A stretch of 64,000 nucleotides of DNA from Methylocystis echinoides (GCF_040687965.1 NZ_CP156084.1:1068501-1132500), one strand, 5' to 3'. Positions 38,448-47,352 are shown, numbered from the stretch's first letter. Notes: generated by a model from the sequence alone, not told the origin. Numbers and translations are program-made.

Positions 38448-39262
38448 ACGCGGGCTTCTCCTTCCAGCGCGTCGGCGCGATGATGCTGCGTTACACTTAT
38501 GTGCTGCGCTCCTCCGGCTTTCGCCTGCTCGAAATCATCTACTGGCCGATCGTCCAGCTCTTCACCTGGGGCTTTCTGCAGACCTATCTCATCAAGGGCT
38601 ACGCGGGTCAGTTCATCGGTGGCGTGGAGATGGCGGCGGGCGCGCTGGTCGGGGGCGTGCTGCTGCTCGACATTCTGCTGCGCGCGCAGCAGGGCTTCTC
38701 TTTCTCTTTTCTCGAAGAGATGTGGTCGCGCAATCTCGCCAATCTGCTGATGAGCCCGCTGCGCATGAGCGAATTCGCGACTGCGCTGATGGCGATGAGC
38801 TTCATCCGCCTGACGATCAGCACCCTGCCCGTGACCTTCATCGCGATCTGGCTCTTCGGCTTCAATCTCTGGGCGCTGGGCGTGGCGCTCGGCGCCTTCT
38901 TCGCGATCCTTCTGGTGTTCGCCTGGGCGATCGGCCTGTTCATTTCAGGTCTGCTGTTGCGCTACGGCATGGGCGCGGAGAGCCTCGTCTGGGCGCTGAT
39001 GTTCGCCATCCAGCCGCTCGGCGCGGTCTATTATCCGGTGTCGGTGCTGCCCCCGGTCGTTCAGCCGATCTCCTGGGCTCTGCCGCCGACCTATGTGTTC
39101 GAGGGCCTGCGCGGCGTGCTGCTCGACCGCGTGGTGCGCTGGGATCTCCTGGCGCAGGGCGCCGCGCTCGACGCTTTGTTGTTCGTGCTCGCGGCGCTGT
39201 GGTTCAGCCGCTTCTTGAAAAGCGCGCGCCGCGCCGGCACGCTGCTGCAGACGGGCGAATGA
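38444..39262 (+). CDS. ABC-2 type permease
   Basis: 272-residue membrane subunit with about six hydrophobic segments and an ABC-2 signature near the C-terminus (PVSVLPPVVQPISWALPPTYVFEG, read in two parts). Partner of the preceding ATPase, overlapping it by ATGA, and overlapping tlyA by ATGA downstream. Nothing points to a particular substrate. Confidence 0.9.
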   Translation: MNAGFSFQRVGAMMLRYTYVLRSSGFRLLEIIYWPIVQLFTWGFLQTYLIKGYAGQFIGGVEMAAGALVGGVLLLDILLRAQQGFSFSFLEEMWSRNLANLLMSPLRMSEFATALMAMSFIRLTISTLPVTFIAIWLFGFNLWALGVALGAFFAILLVFAWAIGLFISGLLLRYGMGAESLVWALMFAIQPLGAVYYPVSVLPPVVQPISWALPPTYVFEGLRGVLLDRVVRWDLLAQGAALDALLFVLAALWFSRFLKSARRAGTLLQTGE

Positions 39263-39990
39263 TGAACGCGAAGCGCGCCGATGCGGCGCTCCATGCGCGG
39301 GGCTTCTTTGAAAGTCGCGCCAAGGCGCGCGAGGCGATCGAGGCCGGCCTCGTCACGGTCGACGGGCGCGTGGTGACAAAGCCCGCGACGCCCATTGCGG
39401 AGGGCGCCGAGATCGTCGCCCGCGCCCCCTACCCCTGGGTCTCGCGCGGCGGCGTCAAGCTCGCGCATGGGCTCGACTTATTTGGCGTCGATCCCGCGGG
39501 CCGCTTCTGCCTCGACGTCGGCGCCTCGACAGGCGGCTTCACTGACGTGCTGCTGGCGCGCGGCGCGCGCCATGTCGTCGCCGTCGACGTCGGCCACGAC
39601 CAGTTGCACGAGCGTCTGCGGCGCGACGCGCGCGTCACCTCGATGGAAGGCCAGGACGCCCGCACCTTGACGCCGGCGCAACTCGCCGAACTGCCGACGC
39701 TGATCGTCATCGACGCCAGTTTCATTTCGCTCTCGACGCTGCTGCCGAATGTGCTTTCGCTCGCCGCGCCGCAGGCGGCGCTCGTCGCGCTCATCAAGCC
39801 GCAGTTCGAAGCCGGCCGCGGATCGACAAAAAAAGGCGTGGTGCGGGATGAAGGGATTCGCGCCGAGGTTTGCGCCCGCGCGCGCCATGATATCGAGGCG
39901 CTCGGCTGGCGCGTCATGGGCTTGACGCCCTCGCCGATCGCCGGCGGCGACGGCAATCGAGAATTCCTTATCCAGGCGGTTGGTCCATGA
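39259..39990 (+). CDS. tlyA: TlyA family rRNA (cytidine-2'-O)-methyltransferase
   Basis: 243-residue protein with an N-terminal S4 RNA-binding domain (RADAALHARGFFESRAKAREAI, read as two halves) and a FtsJ-like methyltransferase domain starting FCLDVGASTGGFTDVLLARG. The PQFEAGR stretch is typical of TlyA. Known members 2'-O-methylate 16S (and sometimes 23S) rRNA and set capreomycin susceptibility; older annotation calls them hemolysins. ATGATG start overlaps the permease stop; its end overlaps the next RNA methyltransferase by ATGA. Confidence 0.92.
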   Translation: MMNAKRADAALHARGFFESRAKAREAIEAGLVTVDGRVVTKPATPIAEGAEIVARAPYPWVSRGGVKLAHGLDLFGVDPAGRFCLDVGASTGGFTDVLLARGARHVVAVDVGHDQLHERLRRDARVTSMEGQDARTLTPAQLAELPTLIVIDASFISLSTLLPNVLSLAAPQAALVALIKPQFEAGRGSTKKGVVRDEGIRAEVCARARHDIEALGWRVMGLTPSPIAGGDGNREFLIQAVGP

Positions 39991-41249
39991 AGCGGCTTGT
40001 CATCCACCGTCTCGGCCATCGCGGCGAGGGCGTCGCCCGCGACGGCGACGCGCGCGTCTTCGTGCCTTATGCGCTCGCTGGCGAGACCGTGCTGGCGGAG
40101 ATCGACGGCGAGCAGGCGCGGCTCGCTGAAATTGTCGCCGCGTCGCCCGACCGTATCGCGCCGATCTGTCCGCATTACGCCGATTGCGGCGGCTGCGCGG
40201 TGCAGGCGTTGCGCGACGAGCCCTACCGGGCGTGGAAACGCGGCCTTGTCGAGACGGCGCTCAAAAACGTCGGCCTGTCGCTCGCGGTCGATCCGCTCGT
40301 CGACGCGCAGGGCGCCGGGCGCCGTCGCGTGACCTTTCACGCGCGCATGGATCAGGGCGCGGCGCGCGTCGGCTTCATGGCGGCGCGCTCGCACAAGATC
40401 GTGGAGATCGAGGCCTGCCCGCTGCTCGTTCCTGAGCTTTCGGGCGCATTGCCCGCCGCCCGCGCCCTCGCGCAAATTCTCAGCGCCCGCGGCAAGCCGC
40501 TCGATATCGCCGTGACCGCCACGCTCGACGGGATGGACGTCGATCTGCGGGGCGCGGGACCGCTGGAAGAACATGAAAGGCGCGCGCTGATTGGCGCCGC
40601 GGAGGCCCATGATCTCGCGCGTCTGACCAATCATGGCCGGCTCGTCGCCTTGCGGCGGACTCCCCGCGTCGCCGTCGGCCGGGTCCAGGTTGAGCTGCCG
40701 CCCGGCGCGTTTCTTCAGGCGACCGCGGTCGGGGAAGAGGCGCTCGCCGCGCGCGTTCTGGAGGCGACGCGCGGCGCGAAGCATGTGGCGGATCTTTTCT
40801 GCGGCGTGGGCGCCTTTGCGCTGCGCCTCGCCGAGCAGAGCAGAGTCGCTGCTTACGACAGCGCCGCGCCAGCGGTTGACGCCATGGGCGCCGCCGCCCG
40901 CGCCGCTTCCGGCCTCAAGCCGCTCGCAGGCGAGGTTCGCGACCTCTTCGCCCGGCCGCTCACGGCTGCAGAGCTGTCGGCCTTCGACGCGGTCGTTTTC
41001 GACCCGCCCCGCGCCGGGGCGCTGGCGCAGGCCAAGGAAATCGCCCAGTCGACGGCGCCGCTGGCGGTGGCGGTTTCTTGCAATGCACAAAGTTTCGCGC
41101 GGGACGCCGCGGTTTTAGTCAACGCGGGATTCAGGGCCCAGCGCATCACGCCGGTTGACCAATTCCGCTACGCACCCCATGTCGAAATCGTTGCGGCATT
41201 TTCGCGCAGCTCCAGCCAGAAAAAGGCAAAACGGAGCCTTTTAGGGTGA
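39987..41249 (+). CDS. TrmA/RlmD-type 23S rRNA (uracil-C5)-methyltransferase
   Basis: 420-residue class I SAM-dependent RNA methyltransferase of the TrmA family. There is a truncated TRAM-like N-terminus (HRGEGVARDGDARVFVPYAL), a Cys cluster for an Fe-S centre (CPHYADCGGC with a further Cys in EACPLL), the SAM motif VADLFCGVGAFALRLAE, and the catalytic region FDPPRAGA plus SCNAQSF, with the nucleophile Cys in SCN. Alphaproteobacterial members usually make one of the m5U positions of 23S rRNA, but the exact site cannot be told. Coupled to tlyA by ATGA, giving an RNA-modification pair. Confidence 0.9.
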   Translation: MKRLVIHRLGHRGEGVARDGDARVFVPYALAGETVLAEIDGEQARLAEIVAASPDRIAPICPHYADCGGCAVQALRDEPYRAWKRGLVETALKNVGLSLAVDPLVDAQGAGRRRVTFHARMDQGAARVGFMAARSHKIVEIEACPLLVPELSGALPAARALAQILSARGKPLDIAVTATLDGMDVDLRGAGPLEEHERRALIGAAEAHDLARLTNHGRLVALRRTPRVAVGRVQVELPPGAFLQATAVGEEALAARVLEATRGAKHVADLFCGVGAFALRLAEQSRVAAYDSAAPAVDAMGAAARAASGLKPLAGEVRDLFARPLTAAELSAFDAVVFDPPRAGALAQAKEIAQSTAPLAVAVSCNAQSFARDAAVLVNAGFRAQRITPVDQFRYAPHVEIVAAFSRSSSQKKAKRSLLG

Positions 41250-41430
41250 AACCGTTAATTTTTGGGCAACGCTTCTGTGACGAGAATGTCTCAAGGGGGA
41301 AGAAACGGACAGGATTTGGCCGCGCCAACAGCAAAGCCCGTTGCCGCACAAAAAATTCGGGCATAGGATTTGCGAGATGGTCCGGTGTAGGCGGGGACCC
41401 GATGGTCTCCGGAACTGGAAGGAGATGGTC

Positions 41431-41553
41431 ATGATGAATGCGCTAATCGCCGCAGCATTGTGCAGTGTCGTCCTCGCAAGCGCGCCCTCTGCCGCGCGCG
41501 CTTACGTCTACGCCCGCAAGAAAGACGCGAAAGCCCGCCGCCACCGTTACTGA
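41431..41553 (+). CDS. Small exported basic peptide (hypothetical)
   Basis: A 40-residue open frame starting MMNALIAAALCSVVLASA, which reads as a signal peptide, followed by a mature part of only about 16 residues, rich in Lys, Arg and His (YARKKDAKARRHRY). AAGGAG lies six bases before the ATG at 41431; alternative ATGs lie at 41425 and 41434. The strong ribosome-binding site is the main support. I know no family for it. Confidence 0.45.
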   Translation: MMNALIAAALCSVVLASAPSAARAYVYARKKDAKARRHRY

Positions 41554-41657
41554 CGGGCTCGTAACCGAAAAGGGCGCCTTCTCTGTCTCAGAGTGCTTGG
41601 TTCGACGCGCCCGATCTCTGCGATCGCCTGAAGGCGATCGTCGGGGCTTCCGCCGTT

Positions 41658-43010
41658 GTGACCGATCCGGCGGATATGGACGCTTTCCTGTCGGAACCGC
41701 GCGACCTCTATCGCGGCCGCGCATTAGCTGTGATCAAACCCTCGACCGCCGCAGAAGTCGCGCGCGTGCTGGCGCTGTGCAATACGCAGGGCGTGGGCGT
41801 CGTGCCGCAGGGCGGGAATACTGGCCTGGTCGGCGGCCAGACGCCCGACGCGAGCGGCCGACAAATCGTCCTTTCCTTACAAAAACTCGATCGCATTCGC
41901 GACGTCGACCCGGCCTCCGACGCGATGACTCTCGAAGCGGGCGTGACGCTCGCGCGCGCGCAAGAAGCCGCCGAAGCCGCTGACCGCTATTTCCCGCTTT
42001 CGCTCGCCTCGGAAGGCAGCTGCACCATCGGCGGCAATCTTGCGACCAACGCCGGCGGGGTGCATGTGCTCGCCTATGGCGCGGCGCGCGATCTGGCGCT
42101 CGGGCTCGAAGTCGCGCTCGCCGACGGCCGCCTGCTCTCGACGCTCGGCAAATTGCGCAAGGACAACACCGGCTACAATCTCACGCAGCTTTTCATCGGC
42201 TCTGAGGGCACGCTCGGCGTCATCACCGCGGCGACGCTGAAGCTTTTCCCGCGCCCGCGCTCGCGCGCGGTCGCCTTTCTCGGACTCGACAGTCCCGACG
42301 ACGCCCTCGCGCTTCTCAATTTCGTCAAAGAGCGCGCCGGTCCCGGCCTACAGGCCTTCGAGATCATGTCGCGGCTTGGCCTCGAGCTCGTGCTGCGCCA
42401 TATTCCCGGCGCGCGGGACCCGCTCGCCGCGCCAGCCCCTTGGTATGCGCTCCTCGAGATCGCGGGCTTTACCGAAGGCGAGGCGGAGCGCGTCGCCGAT
42501 TTGGCGCTTGCCGAGGCGCTGGAGGCGGAGCTCGTTGCGGACGCGACGCTCGCCCATTCGCTCGATCAGGCGGCGGCGCTGTGGCGGCTGCGCGAGAGCA
42601 TGTCGGAAGCGCAAAAACGCGAAGGCGGCTCGATCAAGCACGATATTTCCGTGCCAATCGAGCGCATTCCGGCGTTCATCACCGAAGCGGGCCGGCGCAT
42701 CGCGGCGCGCTTCCCGCAGGCGCGCCCCGTCCCCTTCGGCCATATGGGAGACGGCAATCTCCACTATAACGTCTCGCAGCCCGCAGGCGCCGACAAAGCC
42801 GCCTTTCTCGCGCGCTGGGACGAGATGAACGCGCTCGTTCACGGGCTCGTCGACGCGTTCGAAGGGTCGATTTCCGCCGAACATGGCATCGGCCGGTTGA
42901 AGCGGGAACTGCTCGCAGAGACCAAGAACCCGGTGGCGCTCGAGGTGATGCGCGCGTTGAAAAAAACGCTCGATCCCAACGGCGTGCTCAACCCCGGCAA
43001 GCTGCTCTGA
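41658..43010 (+). CDS. FAD-linked dehydrogenase, D-2-hydroxyglutarate dehydrogenase/GlcD family
   Basis: FAD-binding oxidoreductase of the PCMH (VAO) superfamily, acting on D-2-hydroxy acids. 450 residues from the GTG. FAD-site motifs are VVPQGGNTGLVGGQ, SEGSCTIGGNLATNAGG and GSEGTLGVITAATL; the C-terminal catalytic/metal region is PFGHMGDGNLHYN and SAEHGIGRLK, ending LDPNGVLNPGKLL. This matches D2HGDH more than GlcD. Family-like sequence (LCDRLKAIVGASAVV) continues in frame upstream of the GTG but contains no ATG, GTG or TTG, so the real start may be a CTG at 41583. The substrate could also be D-lactate or glycolate. Abuts the convergent SRAP gene with no gap. Confidence 0.88.
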   Translation: MTDPADMDAFLSEPRDLYRGRALAVIKPSTAAEVARVLALCNTQGVGVVPQGGNTGLVGGQTPDASGRQIVLSLQKLDRIRDVDPASDAMTLEAGVTLARAQEAAEAADRYFPLSLASEGSCTIGGNLATNAGGVHVLAYGAARDLALGLEVALADGRLLSTLGKLRKDNTGYNLTQLFIGSEGTLGVITAATLKLFPRPRSRAVAFLGLDSPDDALALLNFVKERAGPGLQAFEIMSRLGLELVLRHIPGARDPLAAPAPWYALLEIAGFTEGEAERVADLALAEALEAELVADATLAHSLDQAAALWRLRESMSEAQKREGGSIKHDISVPIERIPAFITEAGRRIAARFPQARPVPFGHMGDGNLHYNVSQPAGADKAAFLARWDEMNALVHGLVDAFEGSISAEHGIGRLKRELLAETKNPVALEVMRALKKTLDPNGVLNPGKLL

Positions 43011-43712
43011 TCACAACAGCGTCGGCGCCAGCCTCTCCTGCAATTGCGCGCCGTCGTTGGTCGCCTTGTTGATCTGCGGGCTGATTTCGAAAAATTCGAG
43101 CGCGTCGTCGGGAGCGGGCTTGAGCAGCCCCGCCGCTTCCTCCGCACGGACGTTGTCGCAATCGAGCCAATGGGCGAAATCCTTCGGCTCGAGAATAGCA
43201 GGCATGCGGTCGTGGATCGCGGCCGTGGCGCCATTGGCGTCGGTCGTGAGAATGCAGGCGGTGTCGATTTCCGCGCCATCCGCGCCGGCATAGGTCTCCC
43301 ATAGACCGGCGAGGCCCATCGGCGCGCCGTCGACGCGGCGGAAGAGATAGGGCTTGCGCTGGATGCGCCCGCCGAGGGAAAGTTTCAGCCATTCGTAATA
43401 GGCGTCGGCCGGCACGAGGCAGCGGCGCCGCTTCATGGCGTTGCGAAAGCTCGCCTTGTCCGCCACTGTCTCGGCGCGGGCGTTGATGATGAGCGGAAAG
43501 TCGCGCGGATCTTTTACAAAGCCCGGCACGAAGCCCCAGCGCGCGAGCCTGAAGCGCGGCGCCGGCCCGGCTTCGCCACGCTCCGAGGCGACGATGGCGA
43601 TCGGCTGGGTCGGAGCGATATTGTAGCGCGGCGGAAAATTGGGCGTGTCGGCATAGCCGAACAATTTCCGGATCGCCTCCGGCGCCGAGGTCAAGGCGTA
43701 ACGCCCACACAT
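43011..43712 (-). CDS. SOS response-associated peptidase-family protein (SRAP/HMCES)
   Basis: 233-residue SRAP protein, which cross-links to abasic sites in single-stranded DNA. It begins MCGRYALT, putting the catalytic Cys2 in position after Met removal. The active-site Asn (IINARAET), the catalytic Glu in YYEW and the His in AAIHDRMPAIL are all present. ATG 43712 is fixed by the Cys2 requirement. Its TGA and the TGA of the convergent dehydrogenase form the palindrome TGATCA with no base between. Confidence 0.94.
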   Translation of the reverse strand: MCGRYALTSAPEAIRKLFGYADTPNFPPRYNIAPTQPIAIVASERGEAGPAPRFRLARWGFVPGFVKDPRDFPLIINARAETVADKASFRNAMKRRRCLVPADAYYEWLKLSLGGRIQRKPYLFRRVDGAPMGLAGLWETYAGADGAEIDTACILTTDANGATAAIHDRMPAILEPKDFAHWLDCDNVRAEEAAGLLKPAPDDALEFFEISPQINKATNDGAQLQERLAPTLL

Positions 43713-43752
43713 GATGCTTCTCGCCTCCCCGTCAGGAACCCGCAAATAGGCT

Positions 43753-44496
43753 CTATTTGCGCGCAAAAAAAGCCGCGAGCCGCGCGCGCGTCTCTTGCGA
43801 CGAGAGCGCCCTGGCGAACAGCGCAGCCTCCGCGTCGATGCGCGCCAGTATCTCCGCGGGGTCGCCGCGCAACAGGCGGCGCGAGGCGAGCAGCGCCTCG
43901 ACGGGCTTCGCCGCCAGCGCCTGCGCCGCCGCCATGGCGGCGTCGAGGACGCCCTCGGGCGGCGCGAGTCCGTTGACGAGGCCGAAACGATGCGCTTCCT
44001 CGCCGGAAAACCCTTCCCCGAGCAGCAAATATTGCGCGGCCCTCGCCATGCCGAGCCGCTGCGGGACCAGGAGGCTCGCCCCGGCCTCCGGAACCAGGCC
44101 GAGGTCGATAAAGGGCATGCGCAGCCGCGCCTGCGGGGCGGCAAAGACCAGATCGCAATGAAACAGCAGGGTGGTTCCGACGCCAACGGCGTCGCCGGCG
44201 ACCGCCGCGACCATCGGCTTTTGGAAAGCGGCGATCGCGCGCACGAAATGCAGCGCCGGAAACGCCTCGGGCTTATCGACAAAATCGCGGAAGTCGGCGA
44301 GGTCGTTGCCCGCGGTGAAATCGCCGCCCGCGCCGGCGAAGACGACGGCCCGCACCGCCTCGTCCCGGCCCGCGGCGTCGAGCGCCACAATCAGGCCCCG
44401 ATAGGCCTCGCGGTCGAGCGCGTTCTTTTTTTCGGGCCGGTTGAAGACGAGCCGCAAAACGGCGCCGGCGCGCGAGATCTCGATCTTCTGGGACAT
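43753..44496 (-). CDS. Enoyl-CoA hydratase/isomerase family protein
   Basis: 247-residue crotonase-fold protein. The first oxyanion-hole region is FAGAGGDFTAGNDLADF and the second AAVAGDAVGVGTTLLFHCDLVFA. The catalytic Glu of genuine hydratases at the second site is not obvious; PEAGASLLVPQRLG supplies the later one (E in VPEAG), as in isomerase-type (PaaG/ECI-like) members. So an isomerase or detoxifying role is as likely as beta-oxidation hydratase. Located 40 bases upstream of the SRAP gene on the same strand. Confidence 0.88.
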   Translation of the reverse strand: MSQKIEISRAGAVLRLVFNRPEKKNALDREAYRGLIVALDAAGRDEAVRAVVFAGAGGDFTAGNDLADFRDFVDKPEAFPALHFVRAIAAFQKPMVAAVAGDAVGVGTTLLFHCDLVFAAPQARLRMPFIDLGLVPEAGASLLVPQRLGMARAAQYLLLGEGFSGEEAHRFGLVNGLAPPEGVLDAAMAAAQALAAKPVEALLASRRLLRGDPAEILARIDAEAALFARALSSQETRARLAAFFARK

Positions 44497-44741
44497 GCCC
44501 GCACCTCTCCGCCCGAAGCCCTTTGGACCGGAAAGCTCGGTCCTTTTCGCCGCGAGAAGCCTATTATCTGTTGACGCAGGCGACAACGGCCTGCGAAAAG
44601 CCAGACGAGAGCTTGGCTTTTCGCGCCGGTTACGGCGAAGCTCGCAAAGGCCTGCGCGCCTCTGTAAACTCGCTGCGCGGGCTTTGCGGTGGGGCGTCAC
44701 AGCGCCATTTGACTTTGACGCGGCTTTGGCGCTGGGAAGAA

Positions 44742-45740
44742 ATGACTGACGACGATATTGCTCTGGTGACGGGCGCAAGCGGCTTCATCGGCGGCGCCCT
44801 CGCGCGGCTTTTGATTTCGAAAGGCGCCCGGGTCAGGGCGCTGGCGCGCCCAACAAGCCAGACGGACAACATCCCGGCGGAATGCGAGATCGCGGAAGGC
44901 GACATTACCGACGTCGAGAGCGTCCGCGCCGCCATGACGGGCGTGCGCCGGGTTTTCCATGTGGCCGCCAACTACCGGCTCTGGGCCCCGAAGCCCGAGA
45001 CGCTGTTTGACGTCAATGTGCGCGGCACCGAGATCGTCATGCGCGAAGCGTTGCGCGCCGGCGTCGAGCGCATCGTCCATACGAGCAGCGTCGCCACCCT
45101 CGCCGCCGCCAATGGCCGTCTCTGCACCGAGACGAATCGGCTTTCCCCCGAAAAGGCGATCGGCGCCTATAAGCAGAGCAAGATCGTCGCCGAGCGGCTG
45201 GTCGAGCGGATGATCGAGGAAGATGGTCTCCCCGCCGTGATCGTTTGCCCCGCAGCGCCGCTCGGGCCGGGCGACGTCAAGCCGACGCCGACCGGCCGGC
45301 TCGTCGCCGAGGCCGTGCGCGGCGGCATGCCGGCCTATGTCGAAACCGGCCTGAACGTCGTGCATGTCGATGACGTCGCCGCCGGCCATCTGGCCGCGAT
45401 GGAGCGCGGCCGAATCGGCGAGCGCTATATTCTCGGCGGCGAGAACGTGACGCTATGCGACCTTCTGACCGAGATTTCGCGCGTCACGGGCCGCGCGCCG
45501 CCGCGGTTCAAACTGCCGTCGGGCCCGCTCATGCCCTTCGCTTATGTCAATGAGTGGGGCGCGCGCCTCATCGGCTACGAGCCTTTTCTCCATAGCGACA
45601 GCCTAAGAATGTCGCGCACACGCATGTTCTTCGACGACCAGAAAGCCCGTCGCGAACTCGGCTACGAGACGCGCCCCGCGCGACTTGCCGTAGAGGACGC
45701 AGTCGAATGGTTTCGACGAACGGCGGGCGCGCGGAGCTGA
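44742..45740 (+). CDS. hpnA: Hopanoid-associated sugar epimerase HpnA
   Basis: 332-residue extended SDR/NAD-dependent epimerase. Rossmann motif TGASGFIGGALARLL (11-25), VAANYRLWAPKPE typical of HpnA, catalytic YKQSK, and CPAAPLGPGDVKPTPTGRL. HpnA is linked to side-chain sugar chemistry of hopanoids by gene context in many bacteria; the reaction is not firmly known. Start at ATG 44742, preceded by GGGAAGA; the frame open further upstream has no family similarity. The other hopanoid gene seen, hpnN, is at the left edge. Confidence 0.9.
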   Translation: MTDDDIALVTGASGFIGGALARLLISKGARVRALARPTSQTDNIPAECEIAEGDITDVESVRAAMTGVRRVFHVAANYRLWAPKPETLFDVNVRGTEIVMREALRAGVERIVHTSSVATLAAANGRLCTETNRLSPEKAIGAYKQSKIVAERLVERMIEEDGLPAVIVCPAAPLGPGDVKPTPTGRLVAEAVRGGMPAYVETGLNVVHVDDVAAGHLAAMERGRIGERYILGGENVTLCDLLTEISRVTGRAPPRFKLPSGPLMPFAYVNEWGARLIGYEPFLHSDSLRMSRTRMFFDDQKARRELGYETRPARLAVEDAVEWFRRTAGARS

Positions 45741-45826
45741 CAAGTTTCAAAGGCGACGCGCCTCACGCCCGGTCGGAGGGTGAGGCGGGCGCGCGTAACG
45801 AGAACTTCACCTGACGCGATCTTCAC

Positions 45827-46330
45827 CTAATGACGGCCGCGTCCGTTGGTCATCGCATTCACGAGACGCGACGCCACCATCAATCCGACGCCAGCGCCAA
45901 GCAACAAGGGCAAGTTGCGCGGAGCCTCCCGCAGCGCGACGCGCGCCGCGTTCTTCGCCGCAACGGGCGCCGCGCTCTTGGCGAGGTCGAACAGGGCCTG
46001 CGTGGCGTTCGAGGACTGAATGGCGCGCGAAATGGCGGCGAAGGGCGACGCTTCCGTGAGCGCCGCCAACTCTTCGCTCGCGCGCGCCTGTTGCTGCGCC
46101 TCGCGTCGTCTTGCAAGAGCGTAGACGAGCAACGAGATCAGGACAAAGGCGCCCGCAACCGCCAGATTGCCGAGAAGCGGCCCCAGGCTTTCCGTCGCCC
46201 AATAGGCCGCCGCCGCGGTCGCGAAACCGAAAGCGATGAGCAGCGGGACGGCCGCCATCGCATTTCCGGAAACGCGCGTGATTGTGGCGCCGACCGCGTT
46301 TTCGGCCCTCTTTATGATCGGCTCGAACAT
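45827..46330 (-). CDS. Membrane protein of unknown function, stress-associated pair member 2
   Basis: 167 residues with two adjacent hydrophobic segments near the N-terminus (about 25-48 and 55-72), an Arg/Gln-rich helix (ALARRREAQQQARASEE), and a C-terminal glycine-rich membrane stretch (LPLLLGAGVGLMVASRL). I recognise no named family, though the layout resembles small holin/phage-shock-like proteins. It follows the DUF883-like gene by 30 bases on the same strand, so both should be read from the EcfG-type promoter upstream of that gene. Confidence 0.75.
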   Translation of the reverse strand: MFEPIIKRAENAVGATITRVSGNAMAAVPLLIAFGFATAAAAYWATESLGPLLGNLAVAGAFVLISLLVYALARRREAQQQARASEELAALTEASPFAAISRAIQSSNATQALFDLAKSAAPVAAKNAARVALREAPRNLPLLLGAGVGLMVASRLVNAMTNGRGRH

Positions 46331-46360
46331 GACGTCACCACGCGAGGCTGGAGGACATGA

Positions 46361-46681
46361 CTACCGGCTTCCCATCCTCCAGAACGCGCCGAAGACGAAG
46401 CCCGCGAGCGCCGCCAGCATCACGGTCGTCGTCGGCTGCGAACGCGCCGAGGTCTCGATCGCCGAGCGGAAATTGCCGAGCACTTCGCCGGTGCGCTCCG
46501 CCGCCCTGCCGCTGCTCTCCGTCACCGCGTTGAGCGCCGCATTGGCGCGCCCGACGCCCTGCTGAACCACGCGACCCATCTGTTCGGCCGCCGTCGACGC
46601 CTGTTCCGCGATGACGCCGCTCACGTCGCCGGCGCCATGCCCATTATGCTGCTGGCGCTGAATGTTCCGTTCCTCAGCCAT
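46361..46681 (-). CDS. DUF883/ElaB-like inner-membrane protein
   Basis: 106 residues: a charged, Gln-rich N-terminus (NIQRQQHNGHGAGD), a long amphipathic helix, and a single C-terminal membrane helix with TTTVMLAALAGFVFGAFW. This matches the ElaB/YqjD/DUF883 tail-anchored type, some of which bind ribosomes in stationary phase in E. coli. Start at ATG 46681 with GGAGG five bases upstream. An EcfG-type promoter lies 33-57 bases before the start, indicating general-stress control. Confidence 0.75.
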   Translation of the reverse strand: MAEERNIQRQQHNGHGAGDVSGVIAEQASTAAEQMGRVVQQGVGRANAALNAVTESSGRAAERTGEVLGNFRSAIETSARSQPTTTVMLAALAGFVFGAFWRMGSR

Positions 46682-46713
46682 TGCCGCCTCCAAGGATATG
46701 CAAGTGGCGAGTT

Positions 46714-46738
46714 AACGCGACGCGCAACGAGTTGTTCC
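46714..46738 (-). promoter_or_regulatory. Predicted EcfG (general stress response) promoter
   Basis: On the minus strand GGAAC (46734-46738) and CGTT (46714-46717) are separated by exactly 16 bases, the known alphaproteobacterial EcfG pattern. It stands upstream of the DUF883-like gene (start 46681) and its partner. The same spacing is found in front of csbD. Confidence 0.7.
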
Positions 46739-46779
46739 TGGCCAGGCGTGTGGCCGGGTCGCAGGCCGCCGCGACGCTG

Positions 46780-47352
46780 TCAGGCGTCGCGCACCATCAT
46801 CAGGAACTCCTCCCGCGTGCGCGCATCGTCGCGGATGACCCCGAGCAGACGGCTCGTCGTCAACGACGAGCCGGGGGTGTTCACGCCGCGCAGCGTCATG
46901 CAGTTATGCTCCGCCTCGATCACCACGCCGACGCCCGCCGGCTGTAAAATGTCCTGGATGGCCTCGGCGATTTCGGCCGTGAGCTTCTCCTGGATTTGCA
47001 GCCGCCGGGCGAAGCCGTTGACGACGCGCGCGAGCTTGGAGATGCCGACGACGCGATTGGTCGGCAGATAGCCGACATGGGCGCGGCCGGTCACCGGCAG
47101 CATGTGATGCTCACAAAAGCTCGTGACGCGGATGTTCTTGAGGATCACGAGTTCGTCGTAGCCGCCGACTTCCTCGAAGGTGCGCTTGAGATAGTCTCGC
47201 GGATCGATCTCATAGCCGGAAAACAGCTCGCGATAGGAGCGCGCGACGCGCGCCGGCGTGTCGATCAGTCCCTCGCGTTTTGGATCGTCTCCCGCCCATT
47301 CGATCAGAACGCGCACGGCCGCTTCTGCGTCGGCCTGGGTTGGCTTCGCCAT
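46780..47352 (-). CDS. folE: GTP cyclohydrolase I FolE
   Basis: Zinc enzyme that turns GTP into 7,8-dihydroneopterin triphosphate, the first step of folate/pterin synthesis. 190 residues; zinc and substrate residues lie in [18 protein letters not shown] and in [11 protein letters not shown], and the family [13 protein letters not shown] is near the N-terminus. ATG 47350-47352 chosen by homology. Stands alone on the minus strand; the stop lies 41 bases from the EcfG promoter of the next pair. Confidence 0.96.
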   Translation of the reverse strand: MAKPTQADAEAAVRVLIEWAGDDPKREGLIDTPARVARSYRELFSGYEIDPRDYLKRTFEEVGGYDELVILKNIRVTSFCEHHMLPVTGRAHVGYLPTNRVVGISKLARVVNGFARRLQIQEKLTAEIAEAIQDILQPAGVGVVIEAEHNCMTLRGVNTPGSSLTTSRLLGVIRDDARTREEFLMMVRDA

